DNA from: Chelonoidis abingdonii
Lineage: Eukaryota; Chordata; Testudines; Testudinidae
DNA: 64,000 nt
Direction: 5' to 3'
Assembly: GCF_003597395.2 (NCBI RefSeq)
Contig: NC_133777.1
Coordinates: forward strand, 58,043,560-58,107,559
Shown: one piece after another, positions 1-11,759 of the stretch
Layout: every line of letters begins with the position of its first letter
Numbering within the stretch: position 1 is the stretch's first letter
Translations under genes and position numbers: made by a program
The notes under the pieces: model-generated
Databases searched by the model: none
The model's input: the letters and a program-made list of their open reading frames with translations, nothing else
What the model was told of the DNA's origin: nothing

Positions 1-358
1 TCTGAAGCCATTTCTCTTGTAAACAAAAATGATAGTTCTACATTTGTGGTACCCTCAGGAACTCAATGTGTTTCTTTTGCCTAAAGCAGTTTCTCGATCA
101 AATTTGTCATCTAGCCATCCTAGATAACTAACATGAAAAATGGTGGTGGCATTTCAGGCATTTTCATGCATACACCCATTTGTTAACAGCAAGCAAAACA
201 GCATAAATTAAGAGAGTGAGAACTAACGGCCATCATTTTGTTTTTGTTTTGAGGTTTTTTGTGGGGGGAGTGATTTGGTAAACCATCCCGTGATTAATAG
301 TGACCTCGGCTGGTGCCTGGCCAAGTCATTTCTGTGTCAAGTCATTGGCATATAAGAG
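1..358. other. unannotated AT-rich DNA
   Basis: AT-rich sequence with short homopolymer runs, including T and G runs near 238-270. I see no coding, RNA or repeat signature that I can name. Confidence 0.5.
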
Positions 359-1066
359 TGTAAATGGGCAGACTCACCCCTGCGGCGCTCCCTGCTGGTG
401 TCTTCAGGGAATTAGCTCGGTTTCCAGCCCGGAGTGCCCTCTGCAGGCTGGTGATCCGCCTGTCCTCTGGCCCCGTGTCCCTCTCTGGACCCAGTGCCCT
501 ATTACATGAAGTGCTGCCCCGAAGCAGTCACCCCTTTCTCTGAGGGTTTCCCCTTCCCGGGGGGACCCCCACCCTCTATCCCCACTTTGCCTCAGTAGAT
601 GGCTACTGCCCAGTCTCCATCTAGCCCCTGTTCACTGGGGCAGACTGCAGTATCAGCCACTCATCATAGGCAAGAGGGTTTGGACTGGCTGCCTTTACCC
701 ACCCTCCGGCTGCCCCTCTGCAAGCCCAATACCTAGGAGGCCTAGAACTAGGCCCTACAGCCGGGGGAGTTGCTGGCCTAGGGCTTCCCTGCTCCTAAGG
801 CCTTTCCCCAGCCCTGCCTTCCTCTAGGTCCCCTGGGTGAATTCCCAAGCAGCCAGGCCTGTCTCCCTCTCTAGTCAGAGAGAGACTGTTTTCTTCTGGC
901 TTCCCTGGCCCTCCTATAAGGCCCTGTTGCTCTGTTTGGGGCATGGCCCCAGCTGCAGCCACTTCCCCAATCAAAGCAGCTTAAAGGCTGCTTTCCCCAC
1001 CCACAGCCCCCTTTCAGGGCTGTTTTTAACCTCTTCTGGGCAGGAGCAGGGGTCCACCCTGCTACA
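359..1066 (+). repeat. probable solo LTR, GC-rich
   Basis: A GC-rich block in AT-rich surroundings. It begins TGTAAATGG and ends CCCTGCTACA, so the termini are TGTA...TACA as in LTRs. The flanks are aagag (354-358) and cagag (1067-1071), an imperfect 5-bp target duplication. The body, rich in short C- and G-tracts such as GCGCTCCCTGCTGGTG near 385, matches a high-copy turtle repeat that I recognise from memory. No retroviral coding sequence follows, so it would be a solo LTR. The orientation is inferred from that recollection. Open reading frames on both strands here are short and have no family resemblance. Confidence 0.5.
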
Positions 1067-1141
1067 CAGAGCCTTGAACTCTTGTTTTGAGAGGACCTTG
1101 TTTTCACAAGACCTCAAACATTGAAGAGGAGGTACTTAATT

Positions 1142-1297
1142 AGAGCTGGGCAAACATTTTTGGTGAATAGTGAATATGCTGAAAAATGCATTTTTGGGAC
1201 ACTGAAACTATTCATGAATTCAGGTTAAGTCTGAAAAGTTTTGGCTGAAAAAAAATTAAAGGAAACGGTTCATTTTTGACCATTTTGATACCAGCCA
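1142..1297. repeat. AGAGCTGG-type short inverted-repeat element (diverged copy)
   Basis: It starts agagctgggcaaacattttt and runs through A/T-rich gaatttt/aaaaat motifs to ttgataccagcc. The same end motif opens and closes the better copy at 11504-11759. The central part is rich in tgaaaa and attcatgaa. It is probably a non-autonomous DNA element. Confidence 0.45.
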
Positions 1298-1510
1298 ACA
1301 CAATGTTATTCACTACGCTGTACTACGATCACTGGGAGAAGGGCTAAATACCCCATTATTCTTTATCATGCCACCCCATGGAAACCAGCTGCAGAGCAGC
1401 ATTAGTGTGAGACCCAAATCCTGGTCCCTGTGCCCAGTCCAAATAAAGAGCTTGATGAAGGTGGAATTCTGTAGTAGATAAGTGGGCAGCATCATCCAAT
1501 CACTCTAGGC

Positions 1511-1962
1511 CAGAGGTGGGCAAATTTACGGCCCACAGGACCCTCTTGCCCAGCTTCTGAGGTCCTGGGCCGGGAGGCTAGCCCCTGGCCCCTCCCCTGC
1601 TGTTCCCCCACCACCCGTGCAACGCTCTGAGAGACGGGGCTGCAAGCTCCTGGAGCAGTGCAGCTGCAGAGGTGGGGCCTGACCCTGTGCTCTGTGCTGT
1701 GCGGTGGCATGGCTGGCTCCAGCCAGGCACCTGTCCTGGTGCTCTGGGCAGCGCTGCTGTAGGGGACAGGGAGTGGGAGAGGCAGATGGGTAGGGGTTCC
1801 AGGGGGCTGTCAGGGAATGGGGTGGTTGGATGGGGCAGGAGTCCCGTGGGGGGGGACATCAGGAGGTGAGAAGCAGGGAAGGGGCCACACCTGGCTGTTT
1901 GGCGAGGCACAGCTTCCCCTAGCCAGTCCTCCATATAATTTCCGAAACCCAGTGTGGCCTAT
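1511..1962 (+). mobile_element. hAT-like non-autonomous element, 3' end lost
   Basis: The left end reads cagaggtgggcaaatttacg, the CAG-initial, TG-rich terminus of a common turtle hAT-type family. A GC-rich core follows with gggaggctagcccctggccc and many ggggcag motifs. The sequence is recognisable to about 1962 (ccgaaacccagtgtggcct), where it breaks into unrelated AT-rich DNA, so the right inverted terminus is missing. No transposase is encoded. Several short open frames here are accidents of its GC content. Confidence 0.55.
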
Positions 1963-3099
1963 CTACTGATGACAAGCATGAGTTCCACATGGATTTTTAT
2001 TAGTTAATACATTGGGCAGAAAATAGTGAATGGTAATAAATGCAGAACAAGTCGTATAGCAGTGAGATATTAAAGAACAACAACAGTTTCTATTAGCCTA
2101 AACTCAGTAGTATCAAGAAGTTAAAAATGTGGCGGGGGGGAGAAATCCAGGAATCATTATTTCAAAATCCAGAGTGCAGCTGTGGTGAAGAAAATCCACA
2201 GTAGGTATTGACTTCCTTGATCATGAACTACTACAGGCCAATATACCGTGCTTTTAGATGCTAATCACCTGTCCTTCAAATTTTTACTGTTCCTGATGTA
2301 AGTGTTATTTTAAACTAGTTCTTTAATAACATTCGTGCATGACTCCTATTTTTCAGTAATTCCATTTTAACAGTGTCTGCTGTGTCATATGGGAATCACT
2401 GAGAGGTCAAAGTTGGTCTGTCATAGTGATATATTGTTGAGATTGCAATGGTGAGTTTAACCAGCCAGTGGTGTGAGTTGTTTTTCCTCAGAGCTCTAAC
2501 TACATCATAATTCCTAGAAACAGTGTTGGTTGATTACCTGGGAATTTGGAGTTAAAGTACAATCTGTGGGCCCTATAGCACCCTTCTGTGGGAGGCCCTA
2601 TGTGTGGAGAAAAAAATGTTAAAATATTGGCAGCTTTGAAGTCATGGGTGCCTCAAATAATTTCAACCCATACTCAATGGGGAGCACATCCTGAAAGAAA
2701 TCTTTCCTGAATCCTCTTCTCTGGCCTTTCAAGAATCCCCCAGTTGCTCCAAGCTCGTCGTCATATCTCTACTGCTAGGTTGAGCAATATCCCCAGAATA
2801 CATCTTTCAAGATCCATGGGTTGTACATTTGCCTATCACAACATGTAGTGTACCTCATCCAGTGTACTAAATGCCCCAGTAATAACTATATGGGTGAAAT
2901 GAGACAATCACAACAATCTTGAATGAACTCATACAGAAATAAGACAAAAACACCCTATCACCTCTGGGTGAACACTTTCCGCAAAGTAATCACTCTATAT
3001 CACAGTCCACATCCTCAAAGGAAACCTGCACAACATCTTCAAAAGATGAGTCTGGAAGCTTAAATTCATAACTTTGCTAGATAATTGTGACTTGAACAG
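1963..3099. other. unannotated AT-rich DNA
   Basis: About 1.1 kb with no recognisable gene or repeat. A short G-run lies at 2130-2142. Stop codons are frequent in all frames. Confidence 0.5.
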
Positions 3100-3712
3100 T
3101 GACCCCAGATTTATGTCTTATTACAACATTCTATAACCCACTTAACCCCCCCAACCTCTCCTTCCCCCCTCTTCATTCCCCTCCCCCCATGACTGGAGAG
3201 ATGTTAATGGGCCACTTCCTTCAATGGTCCCTTGAGATATGTGTTAACTACTTATGCTAGCTAAACCATCTGTTCCACCTTGTATTTAACTGTGACGCGC
3301 TGCATATATCTGCATTGGAATAAACAACCCGCAGCCCAGCCCATGGTTGGCCCAGATTGGCTGACTTGGGCTCTTGGGGCTAAAAATTGTTGTGTAGATA
3401 TTTGGGCTCAGGTTCTGGCACTGTCCCCTTCATGGGGTCCCAAAGCCTGAACTTCAGCTTGAACTTCAGCCCAAGCCTTAATGTCTCTACAGTAGTTTTA
3501 CTGCAACATGGCCCGAGCCCCTGAGCCCAAGTCAGCTGATCTGGGCCAGTCACTGGTGTTTAATTGCTATGAAGATGTACCTTCTGAATACATTTCATAG
3601 ACCTGAAGAAGAGCTTTGTGTAAGTTCAAAAGCATGCATCTCACCAACCGCAATTGGTCCAGTAAAAAATATTCCCTCACCCACTTTAGACCTCAAAGTT
3701 CCCTATCATGAA
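3100..3712 (+). repeat. turtle-type interspersed repeat split by a MITE
   Basis: The left part (3100-3302) includes catgactggagagatgttaa, gggccacttcc and ccttgtatttaactgtgac. The right part (3584-3712) resumes with agacctgaagaagagctttg, attggtccagtaaaaaatat and tccctcacccac. A second copy of the right part stands alone at 55098-55228. The two parts look like one ancestral element opened by the palindromic element at 3303-3582. The class is unassigned; the aataaa-like and poly-pyrimidine content suggests a retroposed sequence. Confidence 0.5.
3303..3582. mobile_element. palindromic MITE, PIF/Harbinger-type ends
   Basis: The two halves are reverse complements: ggcccagattggctgacttg in the left arm pairs with caagtcagctgatctgggcc in the right arm, and gggctcaggttctg pairs with cttgaacttcagccc more loosely. 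The right tip gatgtacc and the decayed left tip catatatctgc resemble the GGTANGTCTACACTGC terminus of the Harbinger element at 59294-62632. It has no coding capacity and is inserted in the repeat at 3100-3712. Confidence 0.6.
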
Positions 3713-3954
3713 GAGCACAGGTTTTATTGGGTTCTCAAAGGGACCAAACAGCACAGAGCCCAGGGCCTTCCTGCACATCTCAGGGTTGTGACATAGAGGA
3801 AATGAATACGGCCACACAGCCACTGGCAGCACAGTCTTTGCAAGAGTTGGGCTGCCATTGAATGCCCATCCTGTATTGTGGTACCTCAGAAGGATTCTGC
3901 AACAGAGCTGATCAGAGAATGATTTTCCCATCCCATATGAAGAAAATTCTCATC

Positions 3955-4293
3955 CCAAATCAGGACATAGTCAAAATTTTCACTAACTGATCATGTGAAT
4001 TTTTTTTGATTGGTTCAGTCAAAATGTTTTGCTTACATTTCCATCTTTTTAAAACCTTTTTAGTATAAATTAACTAAAATTTCAAAACAAAGCATCTTTT
4101 GAACTAAATAATGAAACTTTTGAGTTTGAAAATGTCATAGCGGGTCTTCTGTACAATTTTAAAACATTTTTCATTTCTTGTTCGAATCAGGAGATTCATC
4201 AAACCTGGCCTTTCCCTGCAAACAGTTTTGGTTTTAGCAAATCAGAATTTTCTGATGGAAAAAGCTATCAGAAAATTTCTCTACCAGCCCATC
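3955..4293. repeat. AGAGCTGG-type inverted-repeat element (diverged)
   Basis: An A/T-rich stretch full of caaaattttc, gaaaatg and aaaacattttt motifs ends in ctctaccagcccatct, the same terminal motif as the copy at 11504-11759. The left end is indistinct. Confidence 0.35.
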
Positions 4294-4877
4294 TCAGCTA
4301 AAGTTACTTCTCCTTGAAGCAGCATTAGCTCTGTGTAGATTTCCACTGCAAATCTATGGGGCCTTTTTAAGTGAGCATGCCAGGGAATGCAGCTGCTTCT
4401 TGGCAGCTCTGCCCTTGACAGAGGCTGCTCAAGATAATGTACCACCCTAGGAAAAATTTCAGTGTGCTGTCCGCTCCCCCTACACCAACCGTTAAAGGTT
4501 CTAAACCTGGGGGTGCATATTAGACTTTCAGAAGGGGCATGGGAAGCCTTCTGTTAGCTCAGTAGTTATTGCAGAAGTAGGGAAGCAAAGTGCCAGGTCT
4601 CAGTGCCACTCATTCAGGTTCAGCCCTGATGCCCTAGGCAGAATTTGCTATTGTTGGCAGCTAGTATGCCTGTAACTAGAGTATCCCCTGCCCTGTGAAA
4701 CCCACACAATACGAAGGTGCAAAGTAGGCCCAAAGTGGAAAGAGTTCTGAGGAAGGTATGGAGCATGCAACATGGTTTCCACTTCCTGTCACAATTCCTG
4801 CAACTTTTCTTCTTTTTGGATTTTGTAATGGAGAACAGCATAGGGCACTGGTTGTACTTCTGCAAATGAGGACTCGT

Positions 4878-4999
4878 AGGTGCTGGAACAAGGGGTGCTG
4901 CTGCACTCCCTGGCTTGATTTGGATTCCATTCTAAACAGGGTTTACAGTTTAGTTCAATGGCTCTCAGCACCCGGACTGTACAAATTGTTCCAGCACCC
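4878..4999. mobile_element. short TIR element (about 122 bp MITE)
   Basis: The termini are aggtgctggaacaa (4878-4891) and ttgttccagcaccc (4986-4999), which are reverse complements over about 12 bp. The interior carries ggtttacagtttagttcaat. I recognise this as a recurrent turtle repeat. It is far too short to code for anything and would be moved in trans. Confidence 0.6.
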
Positions 5000-5171
5000 G
5001 TGTGAGTACTTGGGGGTCAAAGACCAAGATTACAAGGGGAGCTCTGCTGTCTTATCAGAGGCCAAAATTTGGCCAATAATTTTGATTGCAGTTTGTGTGC
5101 TGGTAACTTGGTAGTGGCCAAGGAGAGGACTGGGGGGTTGGCTATTAAGAGGCAGAACAGGAGCTGGTGTT

Positions 5172-5238
5172 GATCAGCCTGGCTCCATTGACTTAGATGG
5201 AACTATGCCAGTTTATAGCATTTGAGGATCCAGCCCTC
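5172..5238. repeat. fragment of a GGATC(C/T)-ended palindromic repeat
   Basis: It has the pattern gatcagcc, ctccattgacttagatgg, gaggatccagcccT. Related pieces with the same phrases occur at 16454-16569, 26325-26365, 37592-37662 and 54462-54557. The core (c)cattgacttcaatgg is self-complementary. Confidence 0.4.
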
Positions 5239-5239
5239 C

Positions 5240-8200
5240 TGCAGCTCTGGTATTCACAAATCTTTCTAAAGCTGAACAATCTGTTTCATCATCTACTGAG
5301 AATTTACAAACTCAGGACTCCTAAAACAATGAAATAAAACTCATGTGTTTGTAGTTTACAAAGTAGAGGATAGGATAGGGTAAGCAGCTCAGCTGCCGAC
5401 ACTAAAAGAAAGCAAGCAAAGGATTCATCATAGTCTCATATGCTCTTTTGACTTTCATGCTGCTAAACTAATAAATCAGATACTTTTACAGTTGTGTCAC
5501 ATACTTTTATGTGGCTAACTCTTTTAACCGATGGCAGTGGTGTAATTATTAGTCTCAAGGCAATAACAACACTAATGCGAATTGAGGGTGAGACATGGCA
5601 CTAGCACAGAAGGCTGTGCAATATTGTAACTCTAAGGACAATATATTGCATCTTATCTTATTTGCTTCCCATCTATTTCTATCTAAAATGAATCTGTTGT
5701 CTTCATATCACAGGAGCTCCTCAGACAGTTTTTGATGCATTTGCTCAAGGATATTGAACTAATAATAAATTTTACGACTAGATGGCGGGGGGGGGGCAGA
5801 AAAAGAGACAGTGTTTCATTACTATGCTATAAACATTGCTGGGATTCTCTCTGAAAGCCAGAGTCCACTGGAGTGAGTCAATGGGAATCTTTCCATTAAT
5901 GGGCTGTGGATCAGGCTGTGAATCAGAAGCCTTCCTTGGGAGAAAGAAAACAGTAAAAAAAAAGATGTGATGGAAGGAATGCTAAGCAGAACCACTGATT
6001 ACTTTAGCTGTCTGTCTTCCTCCACATTCCTCCTTCTCTGAAAATAAAACAGTCAATGAGAATGTTTGTTTATATGTAATACTACTCTTTTAAAAATTAC
6101 TTTTGCTGTGTGTGTGTTTGAAAATTTATTTCCTAGCCATCAAAAGAGATGAGTTTTTGCATGCACCGAAACAAGTGCCACTGATCTGAGGCTTAAGAAT
6201 AGATGGATATTTGATTACCTTCACCTCAACGGGACTAACTAGTTTTTTACAAAGAAAATAAATTCTTTGTTCTGAATGAATGAAACTGCTAAACTCTGTC
6301 ACTTCATACAACAAATTGCAATACTGATGAATAAAAATCACATTGCATTACTGCTTTGAGATGGCATTGAAAATAGGGGTTTATTATGGAAATGCTGACA
6401 GACCTTTAATTACAGGCACTGCAGTGATACAGAAAAAACTGGAAACACAAGCCAAATAATGGAGCACTTAAGGGGACGAGAGAGAGAAAGGGTTTTAAAA
6501 CAGTAAATCCTTCACAGAATACCCCTGTAAAGGAAATGGCTATTTATAAAACCTAGCAAGGTATTCATGAAACCTGAGATGAGGTATTAATAGGAGATGT
6601 ATTAAAAATCTGATTTCTCAGCTGATGAAATTGTAATGGAATGACTTTGAATATTTTTGAAGAATTTCCAAAAGATGCTAGTTATAGATGTCAGTTTTTC
6701 TCATCAGATGATATCATCTCCTCCTTGCAATATGCTGCTTTTATACTGTACTCTGTATATATGAATTTGTAGATTTTTTTATTAATTAAATACAGCCATC
6801 CAGGTTGAGAAATACAGGTGTATTCTTAAAAGTAGTATGATTTATGGAGTTGTCTGGCTGTGGAACATATGCAGTTCTAAAGATAAACCATCATGAACAT
6901 TCAGTCACTCTTGTTTATGCGTTGTTTATTTGCCTCAAAATAGCTGTCTACATTTGTCCTTTATACAACAAGAATCTTATGTTGGTTTGAAGTCTTTTTG
7001 CTAGTCAATTTCTGTTCATAACTATGTTTTGGGCAGCATGCTTTCTCTTTCCACATTCATTTCCCAGTCAGATTATTATCCAAGTTAACAGATGTTCTTT
7101 TCAACCAGGAAGATTAAGCAATTCATAAGCTATACTTTTGTGAGTCATACAGATAACTTTAACTGGCTAATGGAATTAACCTCTAGTGATATAGCAAAAC
7201 ACTACTCTATTTGTTTACAAATATAATAGCCATCTGGGATAGTTTCCCTGAGTGATTTGGCCATGGGTAAAGGGATTGTAAACATTCTGCTATTATCTTT
7301 CATTTCCTATCACGCTGATTTTGTATTTTAACACATTAAGAAGCACAATACGGAGTATACTGTGCTTTTACCGCTGCTTCCAATTCTTAATTTTAAAGAT
7401 ATAAAGTCAACATCGGTTTTTGGAAAGAAGCTTTGGACACATTCGTTATCCATGACCCCCTGGCAGCAGAGTCATAGATCATCAGTTTCTGGTCGGTAAA
7501 GACTGAGACTGGAATTGTTAAAGGTGCCTAAGGGAGTTAAGCAATTCAGTGATATCTGGATGCCTAGCCTGTCTTAGGCTCCTTTGACTGGCTCCATGAT
7601 GCCTGCTAGACATTTTGTTTCAGCACTCATCTTCTCACTCATTATTTTTAAAATCTTTTAGAAATCAGAGATATTAAATTTCCATAACTAGTGGTCATAT
7701 CCCAAATCAGTTTCCTGCCTGACCATTCATTGATGGCCTAACAGCACCAATGACAGGCTTAAGCTTGTTATAGATAAAATGCTGTTAAATCTCTGTTAAT
7801 ATTAGTAACACAAACAAATGGTGCAGACAGATAATTCTGGAGATCCAAGTGAAGTGAGAGCTCAAACATGAGAATGGCTCTATAGCCCACTCATCCAGCA
7901 GGTGAGACACCCAGAGCCAACTCCTCATACTTCAATAACTACTTAATTGTTTATCCACAGTTCAACAGCTTTAAAATGAGATATTGAGAGAGACCTATGA
8001 TGTGTCATTCCATATTCTTTATGAAAATATACTTATGATATGAATGACATAACTGAGATGTACTTCATGCAAGATGGCTCACGTGAGATATCATCGGAAA
8101 GGGTATGATTCACTGAATTTACCTATTTGTATGCCTGTATCATTTCTGTATCTGAAATTAGGAATATTGACTATATCTGTATTTAAACTATGCTACTTTG

Positions 8201-9135
8201 GGTGACGCTCACTGCCAACACTTCAGGTACAACAGTGGAAAAGCCAAACAGGGTGGATGGCCCATCAACAGGGACAATGGACTGTAAAAGAGCTTAGTCT
8301 TCCTGTGAACCTGTGGGTCAGCCAATGAAGAATGGCTACATGGTTCCTACAGAGTTAAGTGGTTTTGTCACCTGATACTAAAGCATTACCTGGGACTTCT
8401 TGTAACTTTCCACTGTAAGGGAAGGGGGGTCAAACTAGGAAACAAAGGCTCCTGCTTTACGTAAATCCTATTTAAGGTGGGGAGTGAGGTAATCCAGGTC
8501 ATCTGTTCTCCCTTGCTACCCCACCCAACATGACTGCTGGAAAGAACTAAAACAGAATGGGGGAAAGAATTGGGCCCAGGCTGGAAGGACATCTGGCCTG
8601 TGAAGAAGATTAGTAGAGCCACATTTAGGGTGAGAACTCACGTGTAACCAGTTTCTTTAGTGTATTAAGCTTAGTTTACGTGCTCTGTTTTATTTTCTTA
8701 GTAATCAGCCTTATTCTGTCTGCTACCTCCTTAACTACTTAAAATATACCTGTTACAGTTAATACATTTATTTCTGATATATAATATAATCCAGTTTATG
8801 CAATCTCTAACTTGGGGTGTGGGGGGGTGGCGAAGTGTGCACATCTCTCTTCCACATTGAGGAAAGAGGCAAATTTCATAATATATCTTTGGGTCTGTAC
8901 TCCAAGTGAGGTGGACATCTGGGTGCTGGAGCAAGTCCCTTAAGCTGAGTCTTCCCAGAACTGATCTGCAGCTGGGTTTGGTCCTGCCTGTGTGTGTGTT
9001 AGAGGAGGTTTTAAGAGCCTGGCTCAACAAGACAGGTTAAAGGAGGCCCATGCTGGCAGAACAGGTAGACTTAGTGGTATCTTGGCACATCAGGTGACTT
9101 TCCAAGGGGTCCAACCTGTCACAAGATCCACATCA
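5240..9135. other. long unannotated AT-rich stretch
   Basis: Nearly 4 kb without recognisable genes or high-copy repeats. It has a G-run at 5786-5796 and a short GT tract near 6107-6118. The sequence from about 6300 to 7450 is low in recognisable repeats, the kind of interval where conserved noncoding elements could hide. That can only be tested by alignment to other amniotes. The longest open frames (under 100 codons) have no motifs. Confidence 0.4.
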
Positions 9136-9139
9136 GAAT

Positions 9140-9650
9140 TTCCCATAGCCCACTGGTTGGAACACTCATCTGAGAGGTGGTATATCCAAGGTTAAATCCC
9201 TTCTCTCTTTCAGCTGGAGGGGAGACTTGAACCAGGGGTCTACCTTATCCCAGGTGAGAACTTTTAGCCCAGTGATTAGGGTTATGAGGAAGGTGGTCCT
9301 TCTCCTCTGGCTTTTTGCAAAAATGGTGCAGGCAGCTAACTCCAAAGAGGGTTCCCAGCTGTGAATCGCTAGCAGAGCAGATATGGATTAGGGGACAAGG
9401 CTTAGGGCACACTTTTCTCATTGACATCTCCCACTGGCTAGCTTAGGTGGCTTCCTGACAAGCATACTGAATTGTGTGAATCAGTCTAAGGTGCCTATCT
9501 CTCCGTGTTCATTGTTCAGGGCTTAACTCAGGCTTTTTGAATAACAGTCATTTTCTAGGCATCTAAAAGTTAGGTGCTGTGATGTTCAGTGTCACAATAC
9601 CTAACTCCATTTGTGCATCCAACTCCTAGTGAATTATTTTCTTTCTTGTA
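9140..9650. repeat. tRNA-like inverted-pair repeat
   Basis: The left arm agcccactggttggaacact (9148 on), with ccaaggttaaatccc, resembles a tRNA-SINE head. The right arm acttgaaccaggggtctacc then ggtgagaacttttagcccag is its approximate reverse complement. Two tRNA-like heads therefore face each other about 50 bp apart. The tail with gcaggcagctaactcc and ctaggcatctaaaagttagg belongs to the same common turtle repeat, as I remember it. The right boundary is approximate. Confidence 0.45.
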
Positions 9651-10990
9651 TGTTATCCAAAAGCCCACCATGTGACACTTTTTTCAGATTTCTGAGCATT
9701 GGAGTCAGAGTTAACATCCTGCTACCAATACCTTCACCAGTAACAACAGATGTGTAAATAATCCTTCATGGAATTTCTTCATCCACAATAGTCTATTGCC
9801 ATATCCATTAATAACACAGTGGGACAAGTCTCTGAAGTCAAATTGAGGCCAATGGGAGTTTTGACATTGACCAGAATTTGGACAGCAATTTGTGACATTA
9901 CTCAGAGAACTGTTTTGCCACTTTTGCTGGTTATACCACATTCTCATCCAAACAGTCACTGTCAAGTGCCTCCTGTTTTCTCCCAGTATCATTTTTTTCT
10001 TTTTTTCTGGTAACAAGTGTCTGTTTTAAAACAAAAACAAAGCAGTTGTTCTGAGATTAAGAATACTGCAGTCAAAAAGTCAGGAATCTCTACTGGCTAA
10101 CAAGGAGGATGTTATTGGATAGCACCTGGCTGTACATAACAGACCCTTGTTCCAAAGCATAATGAGCTGAGTAATCTGAGGTGAGTCATTCTAGTCAGAG
10201 AAAATAATTTCTTGTGATGGAGACCCCATCTTTACATTTTGATCAAATGTTTTAAGATCTGTCCAGCATTTCCTGGCAGCTTGTAACATTCAGGTAATAT
10301 CCTCAGGACTTGGTGTTTTGAAGCAGAAAACCATATGCAGCAGCTACATGGAGTGTCACTGTATGTTTGTGCACTTGATGGTTAATGTGGTCTGCCTCAC
10401 AAGAGACTAACAGATTTGGCAGGGAGCAGACTCACTCTGCCAGCCGCTGCAGTCTGGAACATGACTCACATAGGTATGCAGAATTAGAATCTGAGGAGGA
10501 TATTGATTAAGAACTTGGTGGTGAGGGAGGATAAAATCCTATTCAGGTTTCAGAAGCAAGAGAAGGATTTGGGGTTGAAAATAAGTCCTATATAAAATAT
10601 AAATCATAAGGAAGCACAAAATAACCATCCCCCAATCTAATGCCAGTGTTTATTGGGGTGAGAAGAAATGAATTGCTGCTGCTGCTATCTAACAGGAACA
10701 TGACAGCAAATCTAGACAAATGTATTATATTTGTTTTAATCTAATTTGGAGGTCTTTGCAATAGAATTGTAAATCAATATAAAGTAGGATTCTATGCTAG
10801 CGTTTCCACACGTACATTTTCATTGTAATTAGGAATTAATATGTACAGTGCAAAAAAAGGCAGGCAGAATTTAAAATATCTATCACTTCTTTATACCCCT
10901 GGATAATCATTATTTGCTGTTTTTTAGCTGGGTAGGCACGCTACACATTAGATTATAATAATAACCCAGTCTAAAACAATATTTTTGCTT
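9651..10990. other. unannotated AT-rich DNA
   Basis: No gene recognised. Positions 9820-9880 contain a gaggccaatgggagttttga motif of the palindromic GATCC/CAATGG repeat group. A GCT repeat of three units is at 10674-10685. Confidence 0.4.
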
Positions 10991-11175
10991 TAATCATAGT
11001 TGTACCTAACACTTATCTGAGAATCTCATAATGCTTTAGCAAGATGCTTTATAGATGGAAAAACTGATGCACAGAGAGGTTACATGATATGCTTGAGGTC
11101 ATATGGTGAGTCATCTTGAAACAGAACACAGTGCTTAGGACTTCCAGTCCTATGTCCTGAATACTAGCTCCTGCA
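10991..11175 (-). repeat. tRNA-type SINE, minus strand
   Basis: Reads ataatgctttagcaagatgc, then gcacagagaggttacatgat and gaggtcatatggtgagtc, the reverse complement of the 'prudent sodium-like' body of amniote tRNA SINEs (gacctcaa...taacctctctgtgc). It is diverged and lacks a clear promoter head. Confidence 0.5.
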
Positions 11176-11500
11176 GTCTCCATTTATATCCTAAATCTGA
11201 TAGTCACTACATTCGTGGAAGAGAATTTTCCTTTCGGGAGAACAGAGCTTGGAAAAACACTTAGAAGACAAACCTTGTCTTGCTCCATAATGAGCTTTGC
11301 TGAAGGACCCAGGAGATACCAGATGTGAAGCTATCTAATTTAGCAAAAACAGCATAGTTTTTATTGCCTTTTCTGTAACTTCCCAGACAATCATTTGGAA
11401 TACATGTTTCTCCTATCAATATTTCCAGTAAAATATTTCTGGTCAAGGTTTTTTTTTTGTCCTTAATTATGGCCTACCAAAGTGTTTTTAAACAATTTTA
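11176..11500. other. unannotated AT-rich DNA
   Basis: No recognisable feature. A T-run lies near 11450. Confidence 0.4.
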
Positions 11501-11503
11501 ATG

Positions 11504-11759
11504 AGAGCTGGCTGGGAAAACAAGATTTTTCCCATGAAAAATTTCAAATGAAAAATCTTTGAAAATTTTCAGTCAAATTTTTAATTTTCCTAATGGAAGC
11601 TTCAAACTGATATGGAACAAAAATGTTTGTTCTGAATTAACCATTTAGTCTAGAAATTTCCTTCTGGAAAACTGAAACCTTTCATTGGAATTGATATTTT
11701 CCCATGAAATTTCATTTTTTGTGGGAAAGCTTTGTACAGGAAAAATGTTGACCAGCTCT
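11504..11759. mobile_element. 256-bp inverted-repeat element (AGAGCTGG...CCAGCTCT)
   Basis: The best copy of this family in the window. It opens agagctggctgggaaaaca and closes ggaaaaatgttgaccagctct, so the outer 8 bp are perfect inverted repeats. The interior is A/T-rich and partly self-complementary (tttcccatgaaaaatttc near 11528 and gatattttcccatgaaattt near 11692). It is non-coding and probably a MITE. I could not identify a target-site duplication. Confidence 0.6.

Noticed and set aside
1578..1934. 118-codon minus-strand open frame, Pro/Ser-rich
   Set aside because: Lies entirely in a GC-rich hAT-like repeat; composition artefact.
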